Source: Deltaproteobacteria bacterium
Lineage (GTDB): Bacteria > UBA10199 > GCA-002796325 > 1-14-0-20-49-13
Length of the DNA: 36,839 nt
NCBI GenBank assembly: GCA_016180865.1
Contig: JACPAJ010000062.1
Coordinates: 1-36,839 of the forward strand
Reading direction: 5' to 3'
The translations under genes and the position numbers were made by a program. Positions within the stretch are counted from its first letter, which is position 1. Every line of letters begins with the position of its first letter. Below are positions 8,045 through 18,378 of the stretch, one piece after another. The notes beneath the pieces were generated by a model. That model was not told the origin of the DNA, ran no database searches, and saw only the letters and a list, made by a program, of their open reading frames with translations.

Positions 8045-10702
8045 ATGCCCGACACAATCTATCTAATCGACGGTTCAAATTATGTTTTTCGCGCGTACTA
8101 TGCGATAAGGCATCTTTCCACTTCCAAAGGTTTCCCGACAAACGCGATTTATGGCTTTGCGAATATGCTTCTAAAGCTTTTGCGGGATGAAAAGCCGACG
8201 CATCTTGCAATCGTCTTTGATTCGGGAAAACCGTCTTTCCGCGAAGAGATATATCCGCAATATAAAGCAAACCGAGAAGAGCCCCCGGACGATTTAAAGC
8301 AGCAGTTTCCGCACATTCCGAGGATTGTCGAGGCAATGAATATTCCGTCCATTTCAATTGAAGGAGTTGAGGCGGACGATGTTATCGGAACAATTGCAAG
8401 AGCCGCCGCCGCCAAAGGAAATAAAGTTGTAATTGTAACCGGCGACAAGGATTTTATGCAGTTAGTCAGCAATGAAATCGAGCTGCTTGATACGATGAAG
8501 GAGAAAAGAATCGGGCCGGAAGAGGTTATGGAAAAATTCGGCGTTCCTCCGGAGCAGGTGATCGATGTCATCGGACTTTCGGGAGACGCCTCCGATAATA
8601 TACCCGGCGTAAAAGGCATCGGCCCTAAAACTGCGGCTAAGCTGATTCAGCAGTTTGGCACGGTGGAAAATTTGATAAAAAAGGCGTCCGATTTGGATGG
8701 GAGCATAAAAGATAAAATCGCGGCTGACGAAAAAAACGCAGTTCTTTCCAAAAAGCTTGCGACAATTCATACCGATGTAAAACTTAAAATCGGAATCGAT
8801 GATTTAAATGTAAAAGAACCCCATCAGGAAAAGCTGCGCGAGATTTTGAAAGAATTTGAGTTTGCAAAGCTTCTTTCCGAGCTGGCGCCGATGAAAGGCC
8901 TTTCGCGCGACAAGTATAAGCTTATAATAAATGAAGCCGACTTTAAAAAGCTTTGCGAAAAGCTGGCTTCAGTTGAAAGATTTGCGTTTGATACGGAAAC
9001 GACATCTCTTGATGCTTTGCGCGCGCATCTTGTAGGCCTTTCATTTTCATGGGGAAACGGAGAGGCGGCCTATATCCCGGTTGGACATACCGGATTTGAT
9101 TCGATGCAGCAACTGCCGTTAGAAAAAGTGCTGAAAGAATTAAGGCCGCTGTTTGCAGATAAATCGATTAAAAAAATCGGGCAGAATTGCAAATATGACA
9201 TGGGGGTTTTGGCCAAATATGATATTAATGTAAATCCGATAGAATGCGATACGATGATAGCATCGTATGTTCTAAATCCCGCGGGCCCCCATAATCTGGA
9301 TGATTTAGCTGCGGAGTATCTGGATCATACGACAATCAAATATAACGAGCTGACCGGCAAAGGAAAAAAGGAGATCAATTTTTCCGACGTCGATATAGAA
9401 AAGGCATGCGTCTATTCATGCGAGGATGCCGATGTCACATACAGGCTCTATGAAATATTCATAAAAGAAGTCCAAAATTCAAAAGTAAAAGACCTTTTTT
9501 TCGATATCGAGATGCCCCTGATGCACGTACTGCTGAGAATGGAGCTTTGCGGCGTGAAAGTGGATGTTGAGCATTTAAAGGGCCTCGGCCGCGAATTTGA
9601 TGCCGAGCTTAAAAAACTTGAAGATTCCATTTATAAGGAAGCGGGCGTTGAATTTAATATCAACAGCCCCAAGCAGCTGGGCGTTATTTTGTTTGAAACT
9701 CTGAAGCTTCCCGGCGGAAAAAAGACAAAAACCGGCTATTCAACCGATGTCGATGCATTAACAAATCTTGCAATGCACCATAAACTTCCGGAGCTGATTT
9801 TAGGATACAGGTCTTTATCGAAACTCAAAAACACATATATAGATTCGCTGCCGAAGCTTATTAATCCGGCAACGGGAAGGGTTCATACCGATTATAACCA
9901 GACAGTTGCCGAGACAGGAAGGCTCTCTTCCAGCGACCCTAACTTGCAGAATATTCCGATAAGGACAAAGGAGGGGAAGCGCATCAGAGAAGCTTTTGTG
10001 GCCGATGACGGATTCATGCTTGTGAGCGCCGATTATTCGCAGATCGAATTAAGAATTCTGGCGCACATTGCGGAGGAAGAAGCGCTTATCGAAGCTTTTA
10101 AGAACGGAATCGATGTGCATGCCGTCACAGCCGCCGGCATTTTTGGAAGAAATTCGGAAGATATTACGCCGGAACAGCGCGCGGTCGGAAAGACCGTTAA
10201 TTTTGCGACGATATACGGGCAGTCGGCGTTTGGCTTGTCAAAGCAGCTGAAAATCGATGTCGGCGTTGCGGCAGAATATATCGACAGCTATTTTAAAAAA
10301 TATCCGCAGGTTGCCGCCTATCGTGAAAAGGCGATTGAAAAGGCGAGGCGCGAAGGTTTCGTAGAGACGCTTTTCGGAAGAAGGCGTTACGTCCCCGACA
10401 TAAACAGCAAAAACGGCGGCATCAGGCAGAATGCGGAGAGGATCGCATTTAACACGATTTTTCAGGGAACGGCCGCGGATATCATAAAGAAAGCGATGAT
10501 AGAAATAGACAGGGATTTGCCGGCTGTTTCAAAAAACGCAAAAATGCTTCTGCAGGTTCATGACGAACTTGTTTTTGAAATTCCGGAAAAAGATTTGGTT
10601 AAAGTCAGCGAGCTTGTTTCAAAAGCAATGTGCCATGTCGTTAATCTCAAAGTGCCAATGGTTGTCGATATCGGAAAGGGTAAAAACTGGGCGGAGTGCT
10701 AA
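8045..10702 (+). CDS. polA: DNA polymerase I (5'-3' exo, 3'-5' exo, polymerase)
   Basis: 885 aa; IYLIDGSNYVFRAYYAI, GDKDFMQLV, FDTETTSLDA, RLSSSDPNLQNIPIRTKEGKRIREAFV, SADYSQIELRILAHI, QVHDELVFEIP. Confidence 0.98.
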   Translation: MPDTIYLIDGSNYVFRAYYAIRHLSTSKGFPTNAIYGFANMLLKLLRDEKPTHLAIVFDSGKPSFREEIYPQYKANREEPPDDLKQQFPHIPRIVEAMNIPSISIEGVEADDVIGTIARAAAAKGNKVVIVTGDKDFMQLVSNEIELLDTMKEKRIGPEEVMEKFGVPPEQVIDVIGLSGDASDNIPGVKGIGPKTAAKLIQQFGTVENLIKKASDLDGSIKDKIAADEKNAVLSKKLATIHTDVKLKIGIDDLNVKEPHQEKLREILKEFEFAKLLSELAPMKGLSRDKYKLIINEADFKKLCEKLASVERFAFDTETTSLDALRAHLVGLSFSWGNGEAAYIPVGHTGFDSMQQLPLEKVLKELRPLFADKSIKKIGQNCKYDMGVLAKYDINVNPIECDTMIASYVLNPAGPHNLDDLAAEYLDHTTIKYNELTGKGKKEINFSDVDIEKACVYSCEDADVTYRLYEIFIKEVQNSKVKDLFFDIEMPLMHVLLRMELCGVKVDVEHLKGLGREFDAELKKLEDSIYKEAGVEFNINSPKQLGVILFETLKLPGGKKTKTGYSTDVDALTNLAMHHKLPELILGYRSLSKLKNTYIDSLPKLINPATGRVHTDYNQTVAETGRLSSSDPNLQNIPIRTKEGKRIREAFVADDGFMLVSADYSQIELRILAHIAEEEALIEAFKNGIDVHAVTAAGIFGRNSEDITPEQRAVGKTVNFATIYGQSAFGLSKQLKIDVGVAAEYIDSYFKKYPQVAAYREKAIEKARREGFVETLFGRRRYVPDINSKNGGIRQNAERIAFNTIFQGTAADIIKKAMIEIDRDLPAVSKNAKMLLQVHDELVFEIPEKDLVKVSELVSKAMCHVVNLKVPMVVDIGKGKNWAEC

Positions 10703-11454
10703 ACCTTAAACTGCAGGATATGGTCGCCTATCTGGATCTGGTCTCCGTCTCCGAGCGCGTGTTCTTTAATCCGTTCGTGATTGACGTAGACTCCGTTGGA
10801 ACTGTTTAAATCAAGAACTACAAAACCGTTTCCGGCCTGCTTAATGACCGAATGCTGGCGGCTTACTTTTGCATCTTTAATGACGATGGTGTTTGTGTTT
10901 GCGCGGCCTATTGTTGTCTCTTTTTTTAATTTATACTCCTGTCCTGAATGTTCTCCTTCAATAATTATAACCCTTGCTTCTCCGGTTAAGGCGGTTTTTT
11001 TGGTTATATCCGAATGTGTTTCGGGCAGAACATGCGGAGTCTTGGATTCTTCGGCTTCCGGGGCAAAATAATCGCCTTCTTCGGCGGCGATCATATAATC
11101 CGATTCTTCCGTAATCGGTTTTTCGAATTCTCCAAGGTCAAAGCGGAATTTCAGCTCTTCCAATATCTCTTTATGCTGGTCCAGATTTTCGGCCACTTTG
11201 GAGCGGGTTTCGTAAAGGGTTGAAAGTTCTCTGTCTATATCGGTCTTTTTTTCAAGAAAAGCCGCCGTTATTTCGTTAAGTTTGGTAGAGTAATCCTGCT
11301 TTACTTTCTGATAAACGCTCGGGGTGACTTCGTTCTTTTTCGCCTCAATTTTAGAAATGCGGTCGCGCATAAGCGCCCGTTCTTGCTTGATTTTTAAGGC
11401 ATCTTCAAGAAGCGCCTGATTGATTGGAAATTGTATATTTTCTTTATCGCTCAT
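10699..11454 (-). CDS. FHA domain-containing protein with coiled-coil N-terminus
   Basis: C-terminal ATIGRANTNTIVIKDAKVSRQHSVIKQAGNGFVVLDLNSSNGVYVNHERI; the stop codon shares bases with the convergent polA stop. Confidence 0.92.
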   Translation of the reverse strand: MSDKENIQFPINQALLEDALKIKQERALMRDRISKIEAKKNEVTPSVYQKVKQDYSTKLNEITAAFLEKKTDIDRELSTLYETRSKVAENLDQHKEILEELKFRFDLGEFEKPITEESDYMIAAEEGDYFAPEAEESKTPHVLPETHSDITKKTALTGEARVIIIEGEHSGQEYKLKKETTIGRANTNTIVIKDAKVSRQHSVIKQAGNGFVVLDLNSSNGVYVNHERIKEHALGDGDQIQIGDHILQFKV

Positions 11455-11514
11455 AATCGGCTTTAATTAGCTAAAATAGGCGCTAAAAGTCAAATGAAAT
11501 AGCTTAAAATAAAT

Positions 11515-11544
11515 GGGCCGCTTGGCACCATTGCTAAGCGGCCC
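11515..11544. other. Strong hairpin gggccgctt-N12-aagcggccc in the FHA/PNP intergenic region
   Basis: 9-bp perfect inverted repeat; no convincing T-tract on the plus strand. Confidence 0.5.
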
Positions 11545-11725
11545 TTGAAAAGGGGGTTTAGTCAGCTCTAAAAGAGCCTTCTATGTATATTATCGGCTGG
11601 GCATATAGTGAAAGTTGCGTCCGCCTAAAAAATATTTTTATCTTATTTTTTATTGCTTTTTGGGCCGATTTTGGTACAGCGCGCATAATACTAAGAACTG
11701 CTGCTTAGACGGAGGTAAATTAAAT

Positions 11726-12580
11726 ATGGAGCCATCGTTGCAGGATAAAATTAAAGAGTCCGTGGATTTTATTAAGTCCAAGATAAAAACTCCGCCGTCT
11801 ATTTTAGTTCAGCTCGGAAGCGGGCTGCAGAATTTTGTGGATGAGCTTCAGGTCGATATTAATCTTTCATACTCAGAAATTCCGCATTTTCCAAAGTCCG
11901 GAGTTGAAGGGCATGCCGGCAGAATAATTTTTGGATCATGGAAGGGCGTCTCTATCGCAGTGATGCTTGGAAGGGCTCACTATTATGAAGGATTCGATGT
12001 TCGCGAAGTTGCTTTGCCGATACACGCCCTGCATATTGTGGGATGCAAAACTCTTATCGTTACAAGTGCGACTGGCGGCATAAATGCGGCATTCAGCCCC
12101 GGCGATATTATGATGATAACCGACCATATTAATCTTATGGGCGTTAATCCTCTCCGGGGGGTCGGTGCAGTTAATCCAAAAAATCAATTTCCTGATATGA
12201 CGAACGCGTATTCAAAAACTCTTCAGCAGATCGCAACCGAAATTGCAAAGCAGCTTGATCTTTCGCTCAAGAGCGGAGTTTATATCGCAGTGCCGGGCCC
12301 AAGCTATGAAACAAAAGCCGAAATTCGCGCGTTTCGCCAATGGGGAGCCGATGCCGTCGGCATGTCCACGGTGCCGGAAGTGATCGTTGCTAATTACCAT
12401 AAAATGCAGGTCTTGGGATTTTCGTGCATATCAAATCCCGCAGCCGATATTCATCCCGGCAGCATGAGCCATGCTGAAGTTCTGAAAAATATGGAAGCTC
12501 TTCAGCCAAAGCTTGTAAAACTCGTCGTCGGTGTGATAGAACGCATAGGAAATGTCTCGCAACAAACAGAAATCAAATAA
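11726..12580 (+). CDS. Purine nucleoside phosphorylase
   Basis: Start revised to MEPSLQDKIKES with RBS ggaggt at 11711; motifs LGSGLQNFVDEL, MLGRAHYYEGFDVREVALPIHAL, TSATGGINAAFSPGDIMMITDHINLMG, VAVPGPSYETKAEIRAFRQWGADAVGMSTVPEVIVA. Confidence 0.94.
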   Translation: MEPSLQDKIKESVDFIKSKIKTPPSILVQLGSGLQNFVDELQVDINLSYSEIPHFPKSGVEGHAGRIIFGSWKGVSIAVMLGRAHYYEGFDVREVALPIHALHIVGCKTLIVTSATGGINAAFSPGDIMMITDHINLMGVNPLRGVGAVNPKNQFPDMTNAYSKTLQQIATEIAKQLDLSLKSGVYIAVPGPSYETKAEIRAFRQWGADAVGMSTVPEVIVANYHKMQVLGFSCISNPAADIHPGSMSHAEVLKNMEALQPKLVKLVVGVIERIGNVSQQTEIK

Positions 12581-14243
12581 TACCGTCAAAATTGGGACTC
12601 GCGGTTCGCCTCTTGCGCTTTGGCAAGCAAACGAAGTTTCGCAGTTGCTAACCGAAGCTTTTCCATCAATAAAAGTCATACAAGTTGTGATCAAAACGAG
12701 CGGAGATAAATTTTCAAAGGCCGCTTTATCGCAGAAGGGCGTTTCGGAATCCAAGAAGACCGCTTTGAAATATGCGGGCAAGGGGCTTTTTGTTAAAGAG
12801 ATTGAAGAATCCCTTGTTTCCAAAAAGATAGATATCGCCGTTCATAGTTTAAAGGATGTTCCGGCCGTTATTCCAAAAGAACTTAAGCTGACGGCTTTTT
12901 TAAAGCGCGCCGATTCAAGGGATTTTTTTCTTTCGTCCAAATATAAGGATTTAGATTCGATGCCGAAAGGTTCCGTTGTCGGAACAAGTTCTCCGCGGAG
13001 GCTTTCGCTTGTTTTAATGGAGAGGCCCGATTTAAAAGTTGAGGGTTTGCGAGGGAACGTGGAAACCAGAATACAAAAAATGCATGAAGGCGTGTGCGAT
13101 GCGACTATCCTTGCTGCGGCTGGGCTTGTGCGCCTCAATATTTTGAAAAAATACGGCGGCGTTAAAATTAGCGAGTTGAAACATTTTGTTCCGGCAATAG
13201 GGCAGGGCATTATCGCTATCGAAATGCGCGCTGAGAATTCAAAACTTAATGAGCTCATAAGAAAGGCGTTGAACGATGCGGAGGCTGAAGCTTGTGCAAC
13301 GGCGGAACGAGCATTTTTATCGGCGGTTGGCGGAGATTGCCATACGCCGATAGGAGCGCATGCCGTTATTGAGAACGGAAAAATATCATTAACTGGATTT
13401 GCGGCGGACGCTCATGGGAAAAATGTGATTAGAAAAAGTTTAACCGGATCAGGTCCTTCCGAAGTGGGCCGTGAGCTTGGAAATATGTTTGTAAAAATGG
13501 GCGCGAGAAAAATAATAGGGCTCATAAAAATAGCGCTTATGACACAGCTGAAACCAGTCAACGCAGAATTTATTAAGGAGAATGGCTTGGAAAATGCCGA
13601 GATTCTCCATCTTCCTCTTATAGAAATTAAGGAGCCCTCAGATGGGTATCGATCTCTTGATGCGGCAATTAAAGAGATTAAAAATTTTGACTGGATTGTT
13701 TTTACGAGCGGCAATGCTGTGGAAGGTTTCTGCAGACGAATGAAGCTTTTAAATATCAAAATTGACGATACGCAAAAGTTTAAAGTCGCGGCGGTCGGCC
13801 CCACAACGGCCGCTTTGCTTAAATCAAAAGGCATGAAAGTTGATCTTATGCCCGCCAAGAATTACAGCTCGCCGGCTCTCGCGGAAGGGCTGGGGAAGAT
13901 TGATATGAAGGGCAAGAAAGTGCTTTTTCCAAGGGCGCGCGAAGGCCTGGAAACTCTTGTAGAAGAGTTAAATAGGCTTGGAGCCAAGGTTGATTTTGTT
14001 GAAGCCTACGAAACCGTTCCAGCTAAGATTGATAAAGAAAAGTGGACGGCAATTTTTAAAAACGCAAGGCCCGATATCATCTGTTTTTCAAGCCCTTCTG
14101 CCATTAGAAAGTATTTGGAAAATTTTGGAACGGAATTTCTTTCAGACGATGTGGAAATCAGATGCGCCGGCAGAACCACGCTTGCTGAAGCTAAAAGGCT
14201 TCTTCCTTCTTTTCAGGCCCTTGTTTTCTCTCAGGCTCGATAG
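12552..14243 (+). CDS. hemCD: Fused porphobilinogen deaminase (HemC) + uroporphyrinogen-III synthase (HemD)
   Basis: N-term IGTRGSPLALWQANEV, HSLKDVPAVIP, VGTSSPRRLSLV, GGDCHTPIGAHA; C-term half WIVFTSGNAVEGFCRRM, KVAAVGPTTAALLKSKG, DIICFSSPSAIRKYLE. Confidence 0.93.
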   Translation: MSRNKQKSNNTVKIGTRGSPLALWQANEVSQLLTEAFPSIKVIQVVIKTSGDKFSKAALSQKGVSESKKTALKYAGKGLFVKEIEESLVSKKIDIAVHSLKDVPAVIPKELKLTAFLKRADSRDFFLSSKYKDLDSMPKGSVVGTSSPRRLSLVLMERPDLKVEGLRGNVETRIQKMHEGVCDATILAAAGLVRLNILKKYGGVKISELKHFVPAIGQGIIAIEMRAENSKLNELIRKALNDAEAEACATAERAFLSAVGGDCHTPIGAHAVIENGKISLTGFAADAHGKNVIRKSLTGSGPSEVGRELGNMFVKMGARKIIGLIKIALMTQLKPVNAEFIKENGLENAEILHLPLIEIKEPSDGYRSLDAAIKEIKNFDWIVFTSGNAVEGFCRRMKLLNIKIDDTQKFKVAAVGPTTAALLKSKGMKVDLMPAKNYSSPALAEGLGKIDMKGKKVLFPRAREGLETLVEELNRLGAKVDFVEAYETVPAKIDKEKWTAIFKNARPDIICFSSPSAIRKYLENFGTEFLSDDVEIRCAGRTTLAEAKRLLPSFQALVFSQAR

Positions 14244-15057
14244 TCACCACGCCGGTTCCGCTGATTTCCGCCGAACCCAGGCCTTCATCTTGAATTGTAT
14301 ATTGCGAGATCGTGAACTTTTGAGTCGTTGTTTTTTTGGGATCGATCGGAGCCGAAAGTTTCGAGAGCGAGGGATTGGCTTTTTCGAGCGCGGTTCCTAT
14401 CCAGCGTTCCGGCGCGCCGCGCGTATTGAATTTTGCGCCCGATGCATCCAAAAATGTGCAGAGCGATTCCCAGTCTTCAAGTATCTGATCCTTGAATGAG
14501 ACGTTGATGTCGGCTTCGTCCTCGCTTGTTTTTTTGAACATGATTTCGTATGGCACGTCGGCAATCGATATTTTTAAAAGGCATTCAAACGCGCTCGATT
14601 TTGCAAGAAAGCCGCTGATGTCGGTTGCCACCTTTGCATTTCCTTTTATCATCCCGACATCGGCTTTTAAACTTCCGCCCATATTTATATGGTATTTTAT
14701 GCTGTAGGGCTCCACACCGTCTCCGAAAGAATATTTGACGACGATAACTGCATCAATCGTCAGTTTTCGAGGAAGAGGCTTTCCCTTTTCTCCCTCCGGA
14801 GCTTCTGCTTCAGGAACTTCCTGCAAAACTTCTTCTTCAAATATTTCCTCTTCTTCAGGAGGCGGCGTTATTTTTTCGTTTTCAGTTGCTTCTGCAGCTT
14901 CTTCAGCGGGGGCAGCGCTGGCGGGAGTTTCAGTTGCCTCTTTTGCCTCTTCCGTAGCGGGCGCTGTCCCATAAGGCTGCTCTTGGGCAAAAGATAAATT
15001 GCCGTAACTGAGCAGCGTTAAAGCAAAAGATAAAATGCACAACTGAAATAGACGCAT
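14191..15057 (-). CDS. Secreted/periplasmic hypothetical protein with Ala/Glu-rich low-complexity N-terminal segment
   Basis: Signal peptide MRLFQLCILSFALTLLSYGNLSFA; acidic AEEAAEATENEKITPPPEEEEIFEEEVLQEVPEAEAPEGE; 5 bp after the OFA transporter, likely operonic. Confidence 0.75.
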   Translation of the reverse strand: MRLFQLCILSFALTLLSYGNLSFAQEQPYGTAPATEEAKEATETPASAAPAEEAAEATENEKITPPPEEEEIFEEEVLQEVPEAEAPEGEKGKPLPRKLTIDAVIVVKYSFGDGVEPYSIKYHINMGGSLKADVGMIKGNAKVATDISGFLAKSSAFECLLKISIADVPYEIMFKKTSEDEADINVSFKDQILEDWESLCTFLDASGAKFNTRGAPERWIGTALEKANPSLSKLSAPIDPKKTTTQKFTISQYTIQDEGLGSAEISGTGVVTIEPERKQGPEKKEEAF

Positions 15058-15062
15058 TTTTA

Positions 15063-16376
15063 TTATATATTCTTTAATTTAGGAGCCTTCGTGAGCAGTT
15101 TAAATAAAACTGCTACGATGCACATTATACCAGATACCACAAAAGCTGTCTTGTAATTAATGATGTCGAATGTTGCCGCCTGTGCGCCTTCCTTTAAGAT
15201 GCCGATAGTAAGCCCCTTTTCCACAAGCCTTGCCTGCAGCCACGGTCCGAGAAGCCCGCCGGCGCCGTATGCTGTGAACATAATTCCATAATTTGCGCCG
15301 ACATTTTTTGTTCCGTAAAAATCAGCGGTGACGGCAGGATAGAGAGCAAGAAAGCCGCCGAAACAAAAACCTATAAGCCCTGTTCCGATAATAAAGAGAG
15401 GGTACGTTGTAAGACGATTTAAAAAGAGCATTGAGGCGGAGCAAATCGCGAACATAATGATGAGGGTTTTAATTCTACTTCCCATCGAATCCGAAATTTT
15501 TCCCCATGCGATGCGGCCGATTGCATTGAAGATTGCAATGAGGCTTACCGAAGTCGCTCCGGCGGTTTTAATTGTATCGAAAACCGTGCTGTCTAAAACG
15601 CTGCCGACGATTTTCTGGTTTGCCGCAAAAGATTGCCAGATTGTGGATGCGTTCATTATTATCATTAAACCTGCCGTGCAGCCGGCAAAATAAGCGAGCC
15701 AGAGAAGATAAAACTGCGGAGTTGCAAGCATTTCCCGCCAAGAATAGTCTTTTTTCTGCGGTGCTGCGGTGCTACCTGCTGCTGCCTGCCAGTTTTCGGG
15801 CTTCCAGTCTGCCGGAGGAGCAGACAAAAACTGCGCTCCGATGATAATTGTAACCAGAAAAATAATTCCAAGCGCCAGCATTGTGTACATGACGTTGTGA
15901 GATTCAATCAGCGATTTTGCAATAGGAGCGAATACAAGGCCGCCGGCTCCGAATCCGGCGACGGCAAGTCCTGTGATAAGGCCGCGTTTGTCGGGAAACC
16001 ATTTAACGCATGCGGAAATGGGGCATACGTAAGTTATTCCAACTCCGATTCCTCCTATTACGCTGAAGGTAGTGACAAACCACGAAAGCCCGCCCATTTT
16101 TTGGGTTAAGCTTGCTAAAATTAAGCCGGCGCCCAGCACAATGCCGCCGGCAGTTGCGACAACTCTAGGGCCGATTTTGTCCTGAACGCGGCCAGCAAAG
16201 ATCATTGCGATGGCAAAGGAGGCCAGAATAATCTGGGCGGGCAATGCAACTTGCGATTTATCCCACCCGAACATCTGCTGAAGAGGCGTTTTAAAGACGC
16301 TGTAAATATAAACGGCGCCGAGACTTATTTGGATAATCAAAGCGCCAAGAACCACCAGCCAGCGATTTTTTTTCAT
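15063..16376 (-). CDS. OFA-family MFS transporter (oxalate/formate antiporter-like)
   Basis: 437 aa, ~12 TM; MKKNRWLVVLGALIIQISLGAVYIYSVFKTPLQQMFGW, GIGVGITYVCPISACVKWFPDKRGLITGLAVAGFGAG, NAIGRIAWGKISDSMG. Confidence 0.92.
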   Translation of the reverse strand: MKKNRWLVVLGALIIQISLGAVYIYSVFKTPLQQMFGWDKSQVALPAQIILASFAIAMIFAGRVQDKIGPRVVATAGGIVLGAGLILASLTQKMGGLSWFVTTFSVIGGIGVGITYVCPISACVKWFPDKRGLITGLAVAGFGAGGLVFAPIAKSLIESHNVMYTMLALGIIFLVTIIIGAQFLSAPPADWKPENWQAAAGSTAAPQKKDYSWREMLATPQFYLLWLAYFAGCTAGLMIIMNASTIWQSFAANQKIVGSVLDSTVFDTIKTAGATSVSLIAIFNAIGRIAWGKISDSMGSRIKTLIIMFAICSASMLFLNRLTTYPLFIIGTGLIGFCFGGFLALYPAVTADFYGTKNVGANYGIMFTAYGAGGLLGPWLQARLVEKGLTIGILKEGAQAATFDIINYKTAFVVSGIMCIVAVLFKLLTKAPKLKNI

Positions 16377-16415
16377 AAAAATCTCCCTTCTGAAAAATTT
16401 CTAACACGCGCTAAA

Positions 16416-16441
16416 AATCAAGTCAAGCCGGCGGAATTTTT
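16416..16441. repeat. 26-bp repeat aatcaagtcaagccggcggaattttt, copy 1
   Basis: Identical to 18379-18404. Confidence 0.85.
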
Positions 16442-16452
16442 ACCGGCTCTGC

Positions 16453-16480
16453 TTGACAGTTGATAAAAATAGCTTATATT
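16453..16480 (+). promoter_or_regulatory. Sigma70-like promoter for fmdB/DUF6178
   Basis: TTGACA (16453-16458)-N16-TATATT (16475-16480), 24 bp upstream of the FmdB start. Confidence 0.6.
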
Positions 16481-16504
16481 CTCCACAAGAAAAGCGAGGG
16501 ATTT

Positions 16505-16738
16505 ATGCCTCTTTATGAATATAAATGTACGAACTGCGGCAAAGTGCTTGAATTTATTATGAAATCCGGCGATGCGCCTGTCGAAGGCTGCAGATTTTGC
16601 GGTGAAAAAAGGCTTGAAAGAGTCCTCTATTCCAAATTTTCCGTGGGTAAAGCGTCCGCAGAATCATCATGCGCGGCAAAGGATTTTTGCGGGAGCGCAT
16701 GCAGCGGAAGCAAGTGCAATTTTGGCGGTAGCGAATGA
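16505..16738 (+). CDS. FmdB family zinc-ribbon protein
   Basis: MPLYEYKCTNCGKVLEFIMKSGDAPVEGCRFCGEKRLERVLYSKFSV; RBS gcgaggg. Confidence 0.92.
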   Translation: MPLYEYKCTNCGKVLEFIMKSGDAPVEGCRFCGEKRLERVLYSKFSVGKASAESSCAAKDFCGSACSGSKCNFGGSE

Positions 16739-18334
16739 CATCCAACCTTCAGGAAGTAAAAAACGTTTTATCTCATCCCATAGCTGAAAGATTAAACGTC
16801 ATTATGAGTTCAAAAGATCCTCGGGCAATCGTTGAAGCAATGCCCGACGAAGAGCTTTGGCTTACGATTAAAACAATCGGCGAACACGATTGCCTTCCGA
16901 TCCTCAACCTTGCTTCCGCCGAACAGACCCAGTATTTTCTGGATATCGAGCTCTGGAAGCGGAGCTCTTTTCTTAAAGAAAAATCTTTGGAGTGGCTTAC
17001 CCTTTTAAAGGAATGCGGAGATAAAAAAGTGCTTCAGTGGGTTTATGAAGGGGATGCCGATCTGGTTGTTTTGGCTCTTAAAGAGTTTGTCTTCATCATG
17101 AAAAAAGAGACAAGCGACGACAATCCCCTTGAAAAGGAATGGCCTTTCAGCCTTCCGCCTTCGACAATGGACGGATCTTATTATTACCAGTGCGACTCGG
17201 CAAAATCGGATGAAATCATCAGGCCGATCTTAGAGCTGGTCGCGTTCGAAGAGGCTTTCGGAAAAAGGCTTTGTTCCGCTGGAGGAGGCGCTGGAAGTCT
17301 ATAAGTATTTAAATGACCGCCAGATCGCTCAACTCCCGAAAAGGAAAAACATATCGGGGCAGACGGAGTTGCGCAGGGCCGTCTATCCTCTGGCTCTCGG
17401 CGGAGAATCATATCCCGTTTTTATGCTGGCGCTGTCGGATATAAAGGAAGAGGCTTTTCGCGACGAGGTGATGATGGAGCTTATCACGCTTGCGAATAAA
17501 ATAGTAATGGCCGATGCGCGCCCAATCACTCCGGAAACAATCGAATCATCGCTGAAAAAGGCGATGGGTTACGTTAATATCGGCCTTGAGCATTTGAGCG
17601 GCGCCGACATACATAAAGCTGGAAATGTGCTTAAGGAGCGCGTTCTTATTAATCTCCTTCAAATAGGCTTCAGCCTCATCGCAAAAGCAAGGCAGGACGC
17701 CCGGAAATTCGCTACCGGCGGCTGGCCGGTTTCATGCGACGGGGATCTTTCGCTGCTGGATGAAAACGTCGGCATGCTGATAAACGGAATTTTGCGGAAG
17801 AGGCCGCTTTTTTTCTCAGGCGAAAGCGAAGATCGTCCGTACAGGGAATTTAAAAGCATCGATGACATACGCGAGGTGGAAAGAAATATCGAATTTGCCG
17901 ATTATGTAGGGCGGATGTTCCATGATGTCTTTGGACTGAAGCCTTCTGAAGTGATGATGGCTACAAGCGACCGTGAAAACTTTAAGTGGGCGAATGTTTT
18001 ATTGACGATCTGGGCGAAAGGGACCGCGAGCGGCAGTTTTAAGTTTGCGCCGCTGGATGAAGACGAGCTCAGCAAGGTTTTGAAGAAAGTTTGGAAAATA
18101 GACGGCGACATTGAATCGTCCATACGTTCGTTTAAAACAGATATAGGCGAAAAGTTTTTGCAGATGCTTCTTAAAAAGCAGCCTAAAATAAGCAAAAACG
18201 AAGAAAATATATGCAAAACGTTTGTGCGCGATTGTTTCAGTAGGTTTCTTGAGGAATTCGGTGAATTATCCGGAAGGCATCCTTTGGACTGGAGATACAT
18301 CCAGTCGGTTTGGATAATGCCGAAGGCCGATTAA
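16735..18334 (+). pseudogene. DUF6178 family protein split by a frameshift (ORFs 16735-17304 and frame of 17369-18334)
   Basis: MTSNLQEVKNVLSHPIAERLNVIMSSKDPRAIVEAMPDEELWLTIKTIGEHDCLPILNLASAEQ in frame 1; RSKRLSEKGFVPLEEALEVYKYLNDRQIAQLPKRKN continues in frame 2 from ~17243; residues normally between appear missing. Confidence 0.7.
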
Positions 18335-18375
18335 TGAGTAATCGGTTCAAATAAATCTTTGCCGGCGCCGCATTC
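18301..18375. repeat. 75-bp direct repeat, left copy
   Basis: ccagtcggtttggataatgccgaaggccgattaatgagtaatcggttcaaataaatctttgccggcgccgcattc; matches 25709-25783 with one mismatch (g18307/a25715). Confidence 0.97.
18331..18375 (-). pseudogene. Rubredoxin 3'-terminal remnant ([14 protein letters not shown]) carried by the left repeat
   Basis: Identical to the C-terminus of the intact rubredoxin at 25739-25903. Confidence 0.9.
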
Positions 18376-18378
18376 AGC

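Noticed and set aside
11515-11544. Hairpin as a rho-independent terminator for FHA or PNP
   Set aside because: It sits between divergent gene starts and lacks a clear T-run on the plus strand; kept only as a hairpin.
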